NCBI RefSeq assembly: GCF_035920365.1
Contig: NZ_CP109150.1
Location: forward strand, 7,068,001 to 7,132,000
Source of the DNA: Micromonospora sp. NBC_01740
GTDB taxonomy: Bacteria > Actinomycetota > Actinomycetes > Mycobacteriales > Micromonosporaceae
Reading direction: 5' to 3'
Length of the DNA stretch: 64,000 nucleotides
A program made the translations under genes and the position numbers. The notes beneath the pieces were generated by a model, which did not search any database, had not been told where the DNA came from, and worked only from the letters and a program-made list of their open reading frames with translations. Positions 1 through 8,296 of this stretch are shown here, piece after piece. Numbering within the stretch: position 1 is the stretch's first letter; every line of letters begins with the position of its first letter.

Positions 1-1
1 C

Positions 2-196
2 GCGAAGCGGCTCGGCATCCCGAACGCGATCATCGCCAAGGACATCGTCGAGTCCGGCAACACCTCGGCGGCGAGCGTGCCGCTGGCCCTGTCCAAGCTG
101 GTCGAGCGGCGGGAGGTGCCCTCCGGCGCCCCGGTGCTGCTCTTCGGCTTCGGCGGTGGCCTGACCTATGCCGGTCAGGTCGTCCGCTGCCCCTGA
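2..196 (+). CDS. fabH: Beta-ketoacyl-ACP synthase III, C-terminal end (partial)
   Basis: Only the last 64 codons are in the window; the gene enters from the left edge. The visible part carries the GNTSAAS motif, whose Asn is one of the Cys-His-Asn catalytic residues of KAS III, and ends in the usual FGGGLTYAGQVVR-type C-terminus. FabH condenses a short acyl-CoA primer with malonyl-ACP to start type II fatty acid synthesis in the cytoplasm. It is followed after 83 bp by acpP and then fabF, the standard actinobacterial fabD-fabH-acpP-fabF order, so fabD is expected just upstream of the window. Confidence 0.93.
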   Translation, partial: AKRLGIPNAIIAKDIVESGNTSAASVPLALSKLVERREVPSGAPVLLFGFGGGLTYAGQVVRCP

Positions 197-279
197 AAGC
201 CCCTCCGGCCGCTGCGCCGGGGAGTGACGGTCGGCGTCGTCGGCCGTCGAATGATCCACGATGAGAGGAACCAACCGCA

Positions 280-519
280 ATGACCCGTGACGAGATCACC
301 GCCGGCCTCGCCGAGATCCTCGAAGAGGTTGCCGGGGTGAACCCGGACGACGTGGCCGAGGGGAAGTCCTTCACCGACGACCTGGACGTCGACTCGCTCT
401 CCATGGTGGAGGTCGTGGTGGCGGCCGAGGAGAAGTTCGGCGTCAAGATCCCGGACAACGAGGTGCAGAACCTGAAGACCGTCGGGGACGCCGTCAGCTA
501 CATCGAGGCGCAGTCCTGA
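280..519 (+). CDS. acpP: Acyl carrier protein
   Basis: A 79-residue acidic protein with the DSL phosphopantetheine site at residues 38-40 (Ser39) followed by helix II (SMVEVVVAAEEKFGV). It carries growing acyl chains as thioesters during fatty acid synthesis. The length, the acidic composition and the position between fabH and fabF identify it as the housekeeping FAS II ACP rather than a polyketide ACP. The stop codon lies 2 bp before the fabF start, so the two genes are almost certainly cotranscribed and translationally linked. Confidence 0.96.
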   Translation: MTRDEITAGLAEILEEVAGVNPDDVAEGKSFTDDLDVDSLSMVEVVVAAEEKFGVKIPDNEVQNLKTVGDAVSYIEAQS

Positions 520-521
520 TC

Positions 522-1748
522 ATGGCTCACACCGACGTCGTCGTCACCGGGCTCGGCGCGACCACCCCGCTGGGCGGGGACGTCGCGTCGACCTGGGACG
601 CCATGCTCGCCGGCCGCTCCGGGGTGGGTCCGCTCACCCAGGAGTGGGCCGAGCAACTGCCGGTCCGGATCGCCGCCCGGCTCGCGGTCGAGCCGACCGG
701 CCTGATCGACCGGGTCAAGCTCCGCCGGCTCGACCGGTCCGAGGCGATCGCGATCATCGCGGCGCAGCAGGCCTGGGCGGACTCCGGCCTGGCCGACTCC
801 GGGCTGGACCCGGAGCGGCTGGGCGTCAGCGTCGGCTCCGGCATCGGCGGCGCGCTGACGCTGCTCGCCCAGGACGACATCCTGGAGGCGTCGGGCCCGC
901 GGCGGGTCTCCCCGCACACGATCCCGATGCTGATGCCGAACGGCCCCGCCGCCTGGGTGGGGCTGGAGCTGGGCGCGAAGGCCGGGGTGCACTCGGTGGC
1001 CAGCGCCTGCGCGACCGGCGCCGAGGCGATCGCGCTCGGCATGGACATGATCCGTGCCGGCCGGGCCGACGTCGTGGTGGCCGGCGGCACCGAGGCGGTC
1101 ATCCACCAGCTGCCGATCGCCGGGTTCAGTTCGATGCGGGCGATGTCGACCCGCAACGACGAGCCGGAGCGGGCCTCCCGGCCGTGGGACAAGGGCCGCG
1201 ACGGCTTCGTGCTGGGTGAGGGCGCGGGCATCGTGGTGCTGGAGCGGGCGGAGCACGCCGCCGCCCGGGGCGCCCGGGTCTACGCCCGGCTGGCCGGCGC
1301 CGGACTCACCTCCGACGGCTACGACATCGTCCAGCCGCACCCGGAGGGCGAGGGCGCGATCCGGGCGATCGCGAAGGCGATCGCGGACGCGGGCGTCGCC
1401 AGGGCGGACATCGTGCACGTCAACGCGCACGCCACGTCGACCCCGGTCGGGGACGTCGCGGAGATCACCGCGCTGCGCGCGGCGCTGGGTGACCACCCGG
1501 TGCTGACCTCGACCAAGTCGATGTCCGGTCACCTGCTGGGCGCGGCGGGCGCGCTGGAGTCGATCGCCACCATCCTGGCGATCCGCGACAGTGTCGTACC
1601 GCCGACGATCAACCTGGAGGACCCCGACGACGGGCTCACCCTGGACGTGGCCGCCAACGAGGCGCGCCACATGGACATCCCCGCCGCGCTGAACAACTCG
1701 TTCGGCTTCGGCGGGCACAACGTGGCTCTCGTCTTCACGCGGGCCTGA
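522..1748 (+). CDS. fabF: Beta-ketoacyl-ACP synthase II
   Basis: A 408-residue KAS II. It extends acyl-ACP by condensation with malonyl-ACP in the cytoplasm. The Cys-His-His triad is visible: Cys163 in SACATGAEA, His303 in NAHATSTPVGD and His337 in KSMSGHLLGAAG with Lys332. The N-terminal VVVTGLGATTPLG is typical of the thiolase-fold family, and the length is normal. It starts 2 bp after acpP. Chain-length-factor type KS-beta is excluded because the active-site Cys is present. Confidence 0.96.
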   Translation: MAHTDVVVTGLGATTPLGGDVASTWDAMLAGRSGVGPLTQEWAEQLPVRIAARLAVEPTGLIDRVKLRRLDRSEAIAIIAAQQAWADSGLADSGLDPERLGVSVGSGIGGALTLLAQDDILEASGPRRVSPHTIPMLMPNGPAAWVGLELGAKAGVHSVASACATGAEAIALGMDMIRAGRADVVVAGGTEAVIHQLPIAGFSSMRAMSTRNDEPERASRPWDKGRDGFVLGEGAGIVVLERAEHAAARGARVYARLAGAGLTSDGYDIVQPHPEGEGAIRAIAKAIADAGVARADIVHVNAHATSTPVGDVAEITALRAALGDHPVLTSTKSMSGHLLGAAGALESIATILAIRDSVVPPTINLEDPDDGLTLDVAANEARHMDIPAALNNSFGFGGHNVALVFTRA

Positions 1749-1770
1749 GACCACAGCCATGGAGGCTCAC

Positions 1771-3198
1771 GTGACCACCACCGCCGTTGGCGTGGACACC
1801 TCGTCCGTCGCGGACCATCGGGATCCGGAGGTTCGGCTCCGGGCGTTGTTCGACGCCGGTTCGTTGCGGCTGTCGGTGCCACGGGACACCTCGGGTGTGC
1901 TGTGGGCGCGCGGTGAGGTCGAGGGCTCGCCGGTCGTCGCGTACGCCACGGACGCGACGCGGATGGGCGGGGCGATGGGCACCGAGGGGTGCCGGCACGT
2001 CGTGGACGCGATCGACACCGCGGTGCGGGAGCGGGTGCCGGTGATCGGGTTGTGGCACTCGGGTGGTGCGCGGTTGGCCGAGGGCGTGGTCGCCCTGGAC
2101 GCGGTGGGTCAGGTGTTCGCGGCGATGGTGCGGGCCTCGGGGCGGGTGCCGCAGATCTCCACGGTGCTGGGCCCGGCGGCCGGTGGCGCCGCGTACGGGC
2201 CGGCGCTGACCGACATCGTGGTGATGAGCGGTGCGGGTCGGATCTTCGTGACCGGCCCGGAGGTGGTCCGCAGCGTCACCGGAGAGCAGGTCGACATGGC
2301 CCGCCTCGGTGGGCCCGAGCCGCACGGCCGCCGCTCCGGGGTGGTCCACGTGACCTGCGCCGACGACGAGACGGCGCTGGCCGAGACGCGCAAGCTCGCC
2401 GCGCTGCTCGGCCGGCAGGGGCGCCTGTCGCCCGACGACGTGTCCGCCCAGGACGAGGGGGGACACGACCTGACGGCGAAGATGCCGGTCGAGACGAACC
2501 GGGCGTACGACGTGAAGCCGGTGGTGAAGGCGCTGCTGGACGCCCCCGGGGTGGAACTGCACGCCAAGTGGGCGCCGAACGTCGTGACCACCCTGGGTCG
2601 CTTCGCCGGGCGTACCGTCGGGGTGATCGCGAACAACCCGCTGCGCCTGGGCGGCTGTCTGGACGCCTCCAGCGCCGAGAAGGCCGCCCGGTTCGTGCGC
2701 ATGTGCGATTCCCTCGGCGTACCGCTGATCGTCCTGGTCGACGTCCCCGGCTACCTGCCCGGCCTGGGTCAGGAGTGGGACGGCGTCGTCCGCCGGGGCG
2801 CGAAGCTCCTGCACGCCTTCGCCGAGGCCGTCGTGCCCCGGGTCACCCTGGTCACCCGCAAGGCCTACGGCGGGGCGTACATCGCGATGAACTCCCGCTC
2901 CCTGGGTGCCACCGCGGTGTTCGCCTGGCCCAACGCGGAGGTCGCGGTGATGGGCGCCGGCGCCGCCGTCAACATCCTGCACCGCAAGAAGCTCGCCGCC
3001 GCCCCGGCCGAGGAGCGCGAGGCGCTGCGCGCGCAGCTCGTCGAGGAGCAGACCCGTATCGCCGGCGGCGTCAACCGGGCCCTCGAGATCGGCGTCGTCG
3101 ACGACGTGATCACCCCGGCCGAGACCCGCCGCCGCATCGCCGAAGCCCTCGCCGCCGCCCCGGCGGCCCGGGGCGCGCACGGCAACATCCCGCTGTAG
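1771..3198 (+). CDS. Acyl-CoA carboxylase carboxyltransferase (beta) subunit
   Basis: About 475 residues, carboxyltransferase superfamily (AccD/PccB type). It moves CO2 from biotin on an alpha subunit to an acyl-CoA, supplying malonyl-CoA for the fab genes just upstream. Both crotonase-fold halves are visible: the acyl-CoA half near GGAAYGPALTDIVVM and the biotin half with GGAYIAMNSRSLGA and WPNAEVAVMGAGAAVNI. An in-frame ATG lies at 1759, but GGAGG at 1761-1765 is ideally spaced for the GTG at 1771, so I use that start. Substrate choice between acetyl- and propionyl-CoA cannot be read from the sequence. No biotin carboxylase gene is in the window. Confidence 0.88.
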   Translation: MTTTAVGVDTSSVADHRDPEVRLRALFDAGSLRLSVPRDTSGVLWARGEVEGSPVVAYATDATRMGGAMGTEGCRHVVDAIDTAVRERVPVIGLWHSGGARLAEGVVALDAVGQVFAAMVRASGRVPQISTVLGPAAGGAAYGPALTDIVVMSGAGRIFVTGPEVVRSVTGEQVDMARLGGPEPHGRRSGVVHVTCADDETALAETRKLAALLGRQGRLSPDDVSAQDEGGHDLTAKMPVETNRAYDVKPVVKALLDAPGVELHAKWAPNVVTTLGRFAGRTVGVIANNPLRLGGCLDASSAEKAARFVRMCDSLGVPLIVLVDVPGYLPGLGQEWDGVVRRGAKLLHAFAEAVVPRVTLVTRKAYGGAYIAMNSRSLGATAVFAWPNAEVAVMGAGAAVNILHRKKLAAAPAEEREALRAQLVEEQTRIAGGVNRALEIGVVDDVITPAETRRRIAEALAAAPAARGAHGNIPL

Positions 3199-3215
3199 CC
3201 GCACAGACCGTCGTG

Positions 3216-3244
3216 GGGCCCGCGCTCAGCACGAGCGCGGGCCC
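3216..3244. terminator. Bidirectional hairpin terminator
   Basis: Perfect 12-bp inverted repeat (GGGCCCGCGCTC and its complement) around a 5-nt loop. It lies between the carboxyltransferase gene and the convergent small gene at 3256. There is no U-tract, as is usual in high-GC actinobacteria. Confidence 0.8.
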
Positions 3245-3255
3245 TTGCGCGTCGT

Positions 3256-3474
3256 TCAGCCCCGGTTGCGGGGGTGCTGACGGGCGGTCCGCTCGTTGCC
3301 CCGGCGGTAGTTGCCGGTCCACCGGGCCATCACGAGCTGCGGGTCGCCGTCGACCTCGGCGAGGAACTCCGCCGCCCGGCCGCCGCGCAGGGTGCCCGCC
3401 GCCCGGCCGTGGTGGGTGATCACGACCGTGCCGTCCGGCCGCTCGACGTACGCGAAACCCTCTGCTGTCCCCAT
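3256..3474 (-). CDS. Conserved small actinobacterial protein of unknown function
   Basis: A 72-residue protein with a compact beta-rich start (GFAYVERPDGTVVITHHGR) and a basic, Arg/Asn-rich tail. It has no signal peptide or membrane segment. I recognise it as a small conserved hypothetical found in Micromonospora-type genomes but know no function. It is a single gene with its 3' end at the 3216-3244 hairpin. Confidence 0.65.
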   Translation of the reverse strand: MGTAEGFAYVERPDGTVVITHHGRAAGTLRGGRAAEFLAEVDGDPQLVMARWTGNYRRGNERTARQHPRNRG

Positions 3475-3525
3475 GGGCGCACAGGGTGCCAGGTGGGACG
3501 GCCGAGGGCGACCCGGTTTTCCCGC

Positions 3526-3563
3526 TTGACCCTCCAGCGGCTGGAGACAGGAGGCTTGTCGAC
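3526..3563 (+). promoter_or_regulatory. MerR-type autoregulatory promoter with operator dyad
   Basis: TTGACC (-35) at 3526-3531 overlaps a perfect 7-1-7 dyad, CTCCAGC-G-GCTGGAG, at 3532-3546. A -10-like GAGGCT follows at 3551-3556, giving a 19-bp spacer. Long 19-bp spacers with a dyad between -35 and -10 are the hallmark of MerR-family targets. Only 7 nt separate the -10 from the GTG start, so the transcript is probably leaderless, although an AGGAGG at 3549-3554 could also act as a ribosome site. Confidence 0.75.
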
Positions 3564-4463
3564 GTGGCCGACCGCACCGACCTGTTCACCATCGGGCAAC
3601 TCGCCCGCCGGACCGGCCTGTCCGTCCGGACGATCCGCTTCTGGTCCGACCTCGACCTGCTCCCGCCCACCGCCCGGTCCACCGGCGGCTACCGCCTCTA
3701 CGACGCGGCGGCCGTGGCCCGGCTGGACCTCGTCCGGAGCCTGCGGGAGCTGGGGATCGGCCTGGACGACGTCCGCCGGATCCTCCAGCGGCGGACGAGC
3801 GTCCGGGAGGTGGCCCTGGCGCACAGCCGCGCCCTGGACGCGGAGATCCGCACCCTGCGGCTGCGCCGGGCGGTGTTGCGGTCGGTCGCCCGACGTGGCA
3901 GCACGACCGAGGAGTTGAGACTGATGAACGACCTGGCCCGCCTCTCCGCCCGCGAGCGGCAACGGATCATCGACGAGTTCGTCGCCGAGGTCTTCGGTGG
4001 CGTGGAGCCCGGTCCCGGCGGCGACGGGCTGGCCCGGGCGATGCGGACGCTCCCCGCCGACCTGCCCGACGAGCCCACCGACGAGGAGGTGGACGCCTGG
4101 GTCGAGCTGGCCGGGCTGGTCGCCGACCCCGCCTTCCGGCTTCGGGTACGGGCGATGGCGGTGGCCGGGGCGGCGGCGACGTCCCCGCCGCCGGCGATGC
4201 CCTCCGTCGAGCCGGCACGCGCCGCGCTCGCCGCCGGGATCGCCCCGGACTCCGGGCGGGCGCGGACGGTGCTCGACGAGATGGTGGACCCGGGGCTGTC
4301 CCGCGCCGAACGGCTCGCGCTCGCCGACGGCATCGCGACCTTCACCGACCGGCAGGTGGAGCGGTACTGGCAGCTGATCGGGGTGCTCAACCGGCGGCCC
4401 CCGTTCCCGCCCGCGGTGCCCGCCGTGGAGTGGCTGGTGGCCGCCCTGCGCGCGGCACCGTAG
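3564..4463 (+). CDS. MerR family transcriptional regulator
   Basis: A 299-residue regulator with an N-terminal MerR winged helix: FTIGQLARRTGLSVRTIRFWSDLDLLPP at about residues 8-35, then wing residues GGYRLYD. A dimerisation helix with heptad-like spacing follows at about 75-110. The C-terminal 190 residues are a helical effector region I do not recognise; they lack a Cys-rich metal site, so a drug-like or other small ligand is more likely than a metal. The GTG at 3564 is chosen because the helix-turn-helix begins a few residues later and the promoter at 3526 would leave a leaderless message. A longer reading from 3486 adds 26 non-homologous residues across the operator. Self-regulation is inferred from the adjacent dyad. 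Confidence 0.85.
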   Translation: MADRTDLFTIGQLARRTGLSVRTIRFWSDLDLLPPTARSTGGYRLYDAAAVARLDLVRSLRELGIGLDDVRRILQRRTSVREVALAHSRALDAEIRTLRLRRAVLRSVARRGSTTEELRLMNDLARLSARERQRIIDEFVAEVFGGVEPGPGGDGLARAMRTLPADLPDEPTDEEVDAWVELAGLVADPAFRLRVRAMAVAGAAATSPPPAMPSVEPARAALAAGIAPDSGRARTVLDEMVDPGLSRAERLALADGIATFTDRQVERYWQLIGVLNRRPPFPPAVPAVEWLVAALRAAP

Positions 4464-4537
4464 ATCAACCGGATTGACGCCGCCGCCCCGCGCCGCTTTG
4501 ATGAGCCGGCTCTCGTCGTCAACGGGGAATGGACACC

Positions 4538-5188
4538 ATGCAACGTCGTACCCGCGCCGCCGTGCTCGCGGTGCTCACCATCGGACTGACCGGCGGCTGC
4601 GCCGACGGGAAGGAGGCGCCGTCGGCCGGTGGTTCCCCGTCGGCCTCGCCGAGCGTCACCGCCTCGACGGTGACCCCCGGCCCGCCCTGGCACGACGAGG
4701 TGGTGGCGGCTCCCGCCGGGACCACGGTGGGCGGCAAGGGTACGCCCTGCGAGCTGCCGGTCACCTTCTCGGTGCCGGCGAGGTGGAAGGTCGAGGCGGT
4801 GAAGGGCTCGGCGAAGTTCGGCGAGCCCCGCCTCGGCAAGGCCCTCATGCTGTGCGAGATCAACGCCCGGCCGACCGGCTCCACCGGGTTCCTGCGGGTG
4901 TGGCGGGTCGACGGGGTCGCCGGCGGCGCACAGGAGCACCTCAAGTACTTCCTCGACGCCTACTCGCCGGAGGCCGCGGACGCGGAGTACCGGCGGGTGA
5001 AGGCCGGCACCGTCGACGCCGTCGAGGCGAGCTACCCCAAGGAGGACGGCGGCACGGTCCACGACCGGGCCATCGCGATCTCCTCCCTCTACGGTCCGAT
5101 CGTGCTGAGCCTGGACACCTCGGACCCCGTGGAGCTGCTGCCGGCGTACCAGCTGGTCAAGCAGTCGGCCCGGATCAACCGGGACTGA
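4538..5188 (+). CDS. Putative lipoprotein of unknown function
   Basis: About 216 residues with a lipoprotein signal: basic start, hydrophobic core and lipobox LTGGC, followed by a Ser/Pro-rich tether. The mature part has two conserved-looking Cys (CELP and LCEINA) and a fold with alternating beta strands, resembling actinobacterial lipoproteins of the LpqN/PsbP-like group. That is only a suggestion. An in-frame ATG also occurs at 4529; GGGGA at 4524-4528 is better spaced for 4538. It converges almost directly with the GH3 gene downstream. Confidence 0.75.
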   Translation: MQRRTRAAVLAVLTIGLTGGCADGKEAPSAGGSPSASPSVTASTVTPGPPWHDEVVAAPAGTTVGGKGTPCELPVTFSVPARWKVEAVKGSAKFGEPRLGKALMLCEINARPTGSTGFLRVWRVDGVAGGAQEHLKYFLDAYSPEAADAEYRRVKAGTVDAVEASYPKEDGGTVHDRAIAISSLYGPIVLSLDTSDPVELLPAYQLVKQSARINRD

Positions 5189-5194
5189 CGCGGC

Positions 5195-6934
5195 TCAGGC
5201 GCCGCAGGTCGTGGCGGACAGGCCGGTCACCGGCACCGGGGACCGGCCGCCCGGTCGGGTCTTGCCGGCCAGCACCCCGGCGAGGGCGGTCATCGACACC
5301 CGGCTGGAGGAGTAGGTCGCCAGGAGGGTCGGCGACTTGGCCTTCGCCAGCACGTACGGGGTGTCCATGGCGACCGTGACGGCGGCGTCGGCGCGCAGGT
5401 CGCCGGCGCCGTCGCCGTACCCGACGAGGTGCACCACCGTGCCGCCGCCGGCCACCACCTTGACCCCGGCCGCCTTGAGCGCCTCGGTCAGCGCCGCCCG
5501 CGTGTGCTCGCGCCCGCCGGAGGCGGTCACGGTCACCGGCCCCCGTACGCCGCCGCCGCAGGCGCCCCGCAGCACCGTCACCGCCGCCGCGGCCAGGTCC
5601 TCCGCCGCCTTGCGGTGCGCCGGGCCGGCCAGCGTGGACAGCTCGGGCGTGGGCCGGTCGGCCAGCTTGAACTTCATCGTCAGCACCCGGGTCGCGGCCT
5701 CGACGAGGCGGGTCCGGGGCAGCGACTTGTCGCGGAGCGCGGCGAGCAGCCCGTCGTACGCCTGACGGACGTTCGGCGGCATGAGGATGAGGTCGTTGCC
5801 CGCCTTCAGCGCGCGCACGGCGGCCTCACCCGGCGACCAGCGCTTGGCCGGCGGCATGTTCATCCCGTCGGTGATCACCACGCCCTGGAAGCCCAGCTGG
5901 CCACGGAGCACGTCGGTGAGCAGCTTGTGCGAGAAGGTCGCCGCGGTGCCCGGGTCCACCGACCGCGCGTCGAGGTGGGCGGACATCACGGCCATCGTGC
6001 CCGCGTCGATGGCGGCGGAGAAGGGCGGCCACGCCCCGGTCTCCAGCGTCCGGCGGGGCTGGTCGAGCACCGGCAGTCCCTCGTGGGAGTCGGCGGCGCT
6101 GTGCCCGTGCCCCGGGAAGTGCTTGACGGTGGCCGCGACGCCCGCGGCCTGCAGGCCCCGGACCGCGCCCGCGACCTGCCCCGCCGTCACCTTCGGGTCC
6201 GCACCGTACGACCGGGAACCGATCACCGTGCTGCGGGTGGCGAGCACGTCGGCGACGGGGGCGAAGTCGAGGTTGATCCCCATCGCGGCGAGTTCGGTGC
6301 CGGCCGCCCGCCAGGCGGCCTCGGTCAGCTCCGGTCGTCCGGCGGCGCCGGCGGCGAGGGCGCTGGGCAGCAGGGTCACACCGTCGGTGATCCGGGTGAC
6401 CACGCCGTGCTCCTGGTCGGTGCCGATCAGGAAGGGCGCCGGCCCGGCGGGCAGCCGACCGGCGGCCGCGCGCAGGCCGTCGGTGAGCGCGCGAACCTGC
6501 TTCGGGTTGTCGACGTTTGTCGTCTCCTGGTTGCCCTTGGTCGGGTCGTCGGCGCTGAAGCCGACCAGGATCAGCCCGCCGAGCCGGTACTTCTCGACCA
6601 TCTGGGCGGGGGTGTCCACCCCGGCCAGTGCCTGGTTGCCGGCCGCCGAGCCGGGCGAGACCCGGGTGGCCGCGTCGCCGTAGGCGTACGGCATCAGCAC
6701 CTGGCCGACGAGGTCCTCGTCGGCGAGCGAGGCCACGAGGGCGGCGGCGCGGGCGGCGGGGTCGGTGCCGGGGACGCTCGCGGCGGGTGTCGGGGTGGCC
6801 GTCGGGGCGGCGGCGCTCGTCGGTGCCGGGTCGGGGCGGCGGTCCGCCGGCCCGGAGCACCCGGAGACGAGCAGTGCGGTCAGAGCGGCGAACGCGACGC
6901 CGGCACGTCGCGGGGTAGTCGACACGCGGCCCAT
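5195..6934 (-). CDS. Glycoside hydrolase family 3 lipoprotein (NagZ-like beta-N-acetylhexosaminidase)
   Basis: A 579-residue exported protein with lipobox LLVSGC (Cys26) and a Pro/Thr/Ala-rich linker to about residue 58. The GH3 barrel carries the NagZ signature KHFPGHG (271-277) with the Asp282-Ser-His284 dyad of bacterial hexosaminidases, and the nucleophile is probably Asp356 in VVITDGM. A second alpha/beta domain follows (about 440-579). Such lipoproteins remove GlcNAc from cell-wall muropeptides or chitooligomers outside the membrane. The start at 6934 lacks a clear ribosome site; a GTG three codons in is an alternative. Confidence 0.88.
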   Translation of the reverse strand: MGRVSTTPRRAGVAFAALTALLVSGCSGPADRRPDPAPTSAAAPTATPTPAASVPGTDPAARAAALVASLADEDLVGQVLMPYAYGDAATRVSPGSAAGNQALAGVDTPAQMVEKYRLGGLILVGFSADDPTKGNQETTNVDNPKQVRALTDGLRAAAGRLPAGPAPFLIGTDQEHGVVTRITDGVTLLPSALAAGAAGRPELTEAAWRAAGTELAAMGINLDFAPVADVLATRSTVIGSRSYGADPKVTAGQVAGAVRGLQAAGVAATVKHFPGHGHSAADSHEGLPVLDQPRRTLETGAWPPFSAAIDAGTMAVMSAHLDARSVDPGTAATFSHKLLTDVLRGQLGFQGVVITDGMNMPPAKRWSPGEAAVRALKAGNDLILMPPNVRQAYDGLLAALRDKSLPRTRLVEAATRVLTMKFKLADRPTPELSTLAGPAHRKAAEDLAAAAVTVLRGACGGGVRGPVTVTASGGREHTRAALTEALKAAGVKVVAGGGTVVHLVGYGDGAGDLRADAAVTVAMDTPYVLAKAKSPTLLATYSSSRVSMTALAGVLAGKTRPGGRSPVPVTGLSATTCGA

Positions 6935-7011
6935 CCCACCAGTTCACCCCTTATCGGGGCAACTTGACCTTCACCCGCCAGGATGAGTCGGCCCCGGTCC
7001 GGGCCCCGGCG

Positions 7012-7503
7012 TCAGCCGACGCGGGTGAGCAGGGTCACCGGCGCGCCGTCGCCGGCGTACCGGTAGGGCTCCAGCTCGGCGTCCCACGCCGTGCCGAGCG
7101 CCTTGTCGAGGGCGTGCGCGAGGGCCTCGGGGGCCCGCGCGCCCGCCATGATGCTGCGCAGCCGGTCCTCGCCGAGCTGGATGTCGCCGGCCGCGCCGAC
7201 GCCCGCCCGGAACAGGCCCCGTCCGGGCACGTACATGAAGCGCTCGCCGTCGGCGCCGGGGCTCGGTTCCTCGGTGACCTCGAAACGGATCATGGGCCAC
7301 TGCCGGAGGGCAGCAGCCAGCTCGGCGCCCGTCCCCGGGCGACCGGTCCACCCGCACTCGGCCCGGCGTGCGCCGGGGTCGACGGGCTGAGCCGTCCACT
7401 GCAGGTTGACCGGCGCGGCGAGGACGCGCGCGATCGCCCACTCGACGTGTGAGCACACGGCGAGCGGGGTCGAGTGGACGTATACGACGCCACGCGTTGG
7501 CAC
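7012..7503 (-). CDS. DUF3145 family protein
   Basis: A 163-residue cytoplasmic protein starting MPTRGVVYVHSTPLAVCSHVEWA, which I recognise as the actinobacteria-specific DUF3145 family, usually single copy. The function is unknown. No signal peptide, membrane helix or known catalytic motif is visible. GGGAGG lies at a good distance upstream of the ATG. It is divergent from the small gene at 7811. Confidence 0.85.
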   Translation of the reverse strand: MPTRGVVYVHSTPLAVCSHVEWAIARVLAAPVNLQWTAQPVDPGARRAECGWTGRPGTGAELAAALRQWPMIRFEVTEEPSPGADGERFMYVPGRGLFRAGVGAAGDIQLGEDRLRSIMAGARAPEALAHALDKALGTAWDAELEPYRYAGDGAPVTLLTRVG

Positions 7504-7810
7504 GGTGACCTCCCGGAGAGCGAGGTGCGTCTTCCCCTACGACCTCGACCACCCGAGTGGTTGCTGGAACACATGATGACTGGTGTGACGGATGATGCGC
7601 CAGGGAATCGGAAAATTCGCGGGTCGGAATAGTCGGACGGGTACCCCGGTTGACCCCTCACGACGCGGTGACCAGCCAGGGACCGCGGTCGTGTACAGTT
7701 CCATCGGCGGCCTGTGCCGCGCACATCTTCCGCGGGCCCACCCACCAGGGTGTCGTCCGCACAGCCCCCGGACGTTCCGTCCTCCCGTACGTCTTGCAAG
7801 GAGTACCTCC
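7504..7810. other. Divergent intergenic region
   Basis: This gap holds the promoters of the DUF3145 gene and the 7811 gene. The stretch near 7555-7640 is clearly less GC-rich than its surroundings. A TACAGT at 7694-7699 is a plausible -10 for the rightward gene, giving a leader of about 105 nt. No convincing -35, reading frame or RNA gene was seen. Confidence 0.4.
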
Positions 7811-8140
7811 GTGGCGAGCAACACCTCTAAGACCGCGCGCGCGTCAGTCCGGGCCGGCCAGGCTGGCCAGGGTGGCGCCCTCAGCGTGCTGGGCGAGTTC
7901 AAGTACCTCATCCCGCTCAACGGCGGCAAGCACGCCTACGTGCGGAACCTGACCAACGGCAAGACCGCGCACCTGCGCACCGACTCCGAGGCCTTCGTCG
8001 AGGAGATCCGGGTGCTGGCCGCCGCCGGCCACGCCGCGAAGATCCGCGCCGAGATCAACAACCTCAACACCACCCACCCGGGTGACGGCTGGGACGCCAC
8101 CGAGAAGCGCCTCGTCGAGGCCGGCGTCTTCGAGGGCTGA
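7811..8140 (+). CDS. Conserved hypothetical protein, 109 residues
   Basis: A small, soluble, helix-rich protein. It has a basic N-terminus and a compact core (GEFKYLIPLNGGKHAYVRN), then helical segments with EEIRVLAAAGHAAKIRAEINNL. GTG 7811 is chosen because AAGGAG at 7798-7803 precedes it and upstream sequence in frame is not protein-like. No family function is recognised. The protein is followed by a strong hairpin, so it is probably monocistronic. Confidence 0.75.
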   Translation: MASNTSKTARASVRAGQAGQGGALSVLGEFKYLIPLNGGKHAYVRNLTNGKTAHLRTDSEAFVEEIRVLAAAGHAAKIRAEINNLNTTHPGDGWDATEKRLVEAGVFEG

Positions 8141-8163
8141 CCCTCCCCACCCACGCGACACCA

Positions 8164-8196
8164 GAACCGCCCGCCGGCACCCCCGGCGGGCGGTTC
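8164..8196 (+). terminator. Hairpin terminator
   Basis: Perfect 14-bp stem (GAACCGCCCGCCGG paired with CCGGCGGGCGGTTC) around a 5-nt loop, 24 bp after the stop codon of the 109-residue protein gene. Confidence 0.85.
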
Positions 8197-8220
8197 CGCG
8201 TTCCCGCCCCCTCCACCCTC

Positions 8221-8281
8221 GTTGATCATGAAGTTGTTGCGCTCCGCCCCGGCGTGTCGCGACAACAACTTCATGATCAAC
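8221..8281. repeat. Intergenic palindromic element, copy 1 (GATCATG core)
   Basis: Two perfect 19-bp inverted arms, GTTGATCATGAAGTTGTTG at 8221-8239 and its complement at 8263-8281, flank a 23-nt GC-rich spacer. The arms are strikingly AT-rich for this genome. The element lies between the hairpin at 8164 and the convergent carbonic anhydrase gene. A second member with the same GATCATG-N-AGTT core is at 24191-24265. Confidence 0.8.
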
Positions 8282-8296
8282 CGGGGTGGGGGGCTT

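Noticed and set aside
498..1760. Long open frame antisense to fabF, and similar antisense frames across the window
   Set aside because: High GC gives long shadow frames; these lack ribosome sites and protein-like composition while the sense genes are clear.
7650..7655. TTGACC as -35 of the 7811 gene
   Set aside because: No -10 box at a proper distance; the TACAGT at 7694 is 38 bp away.
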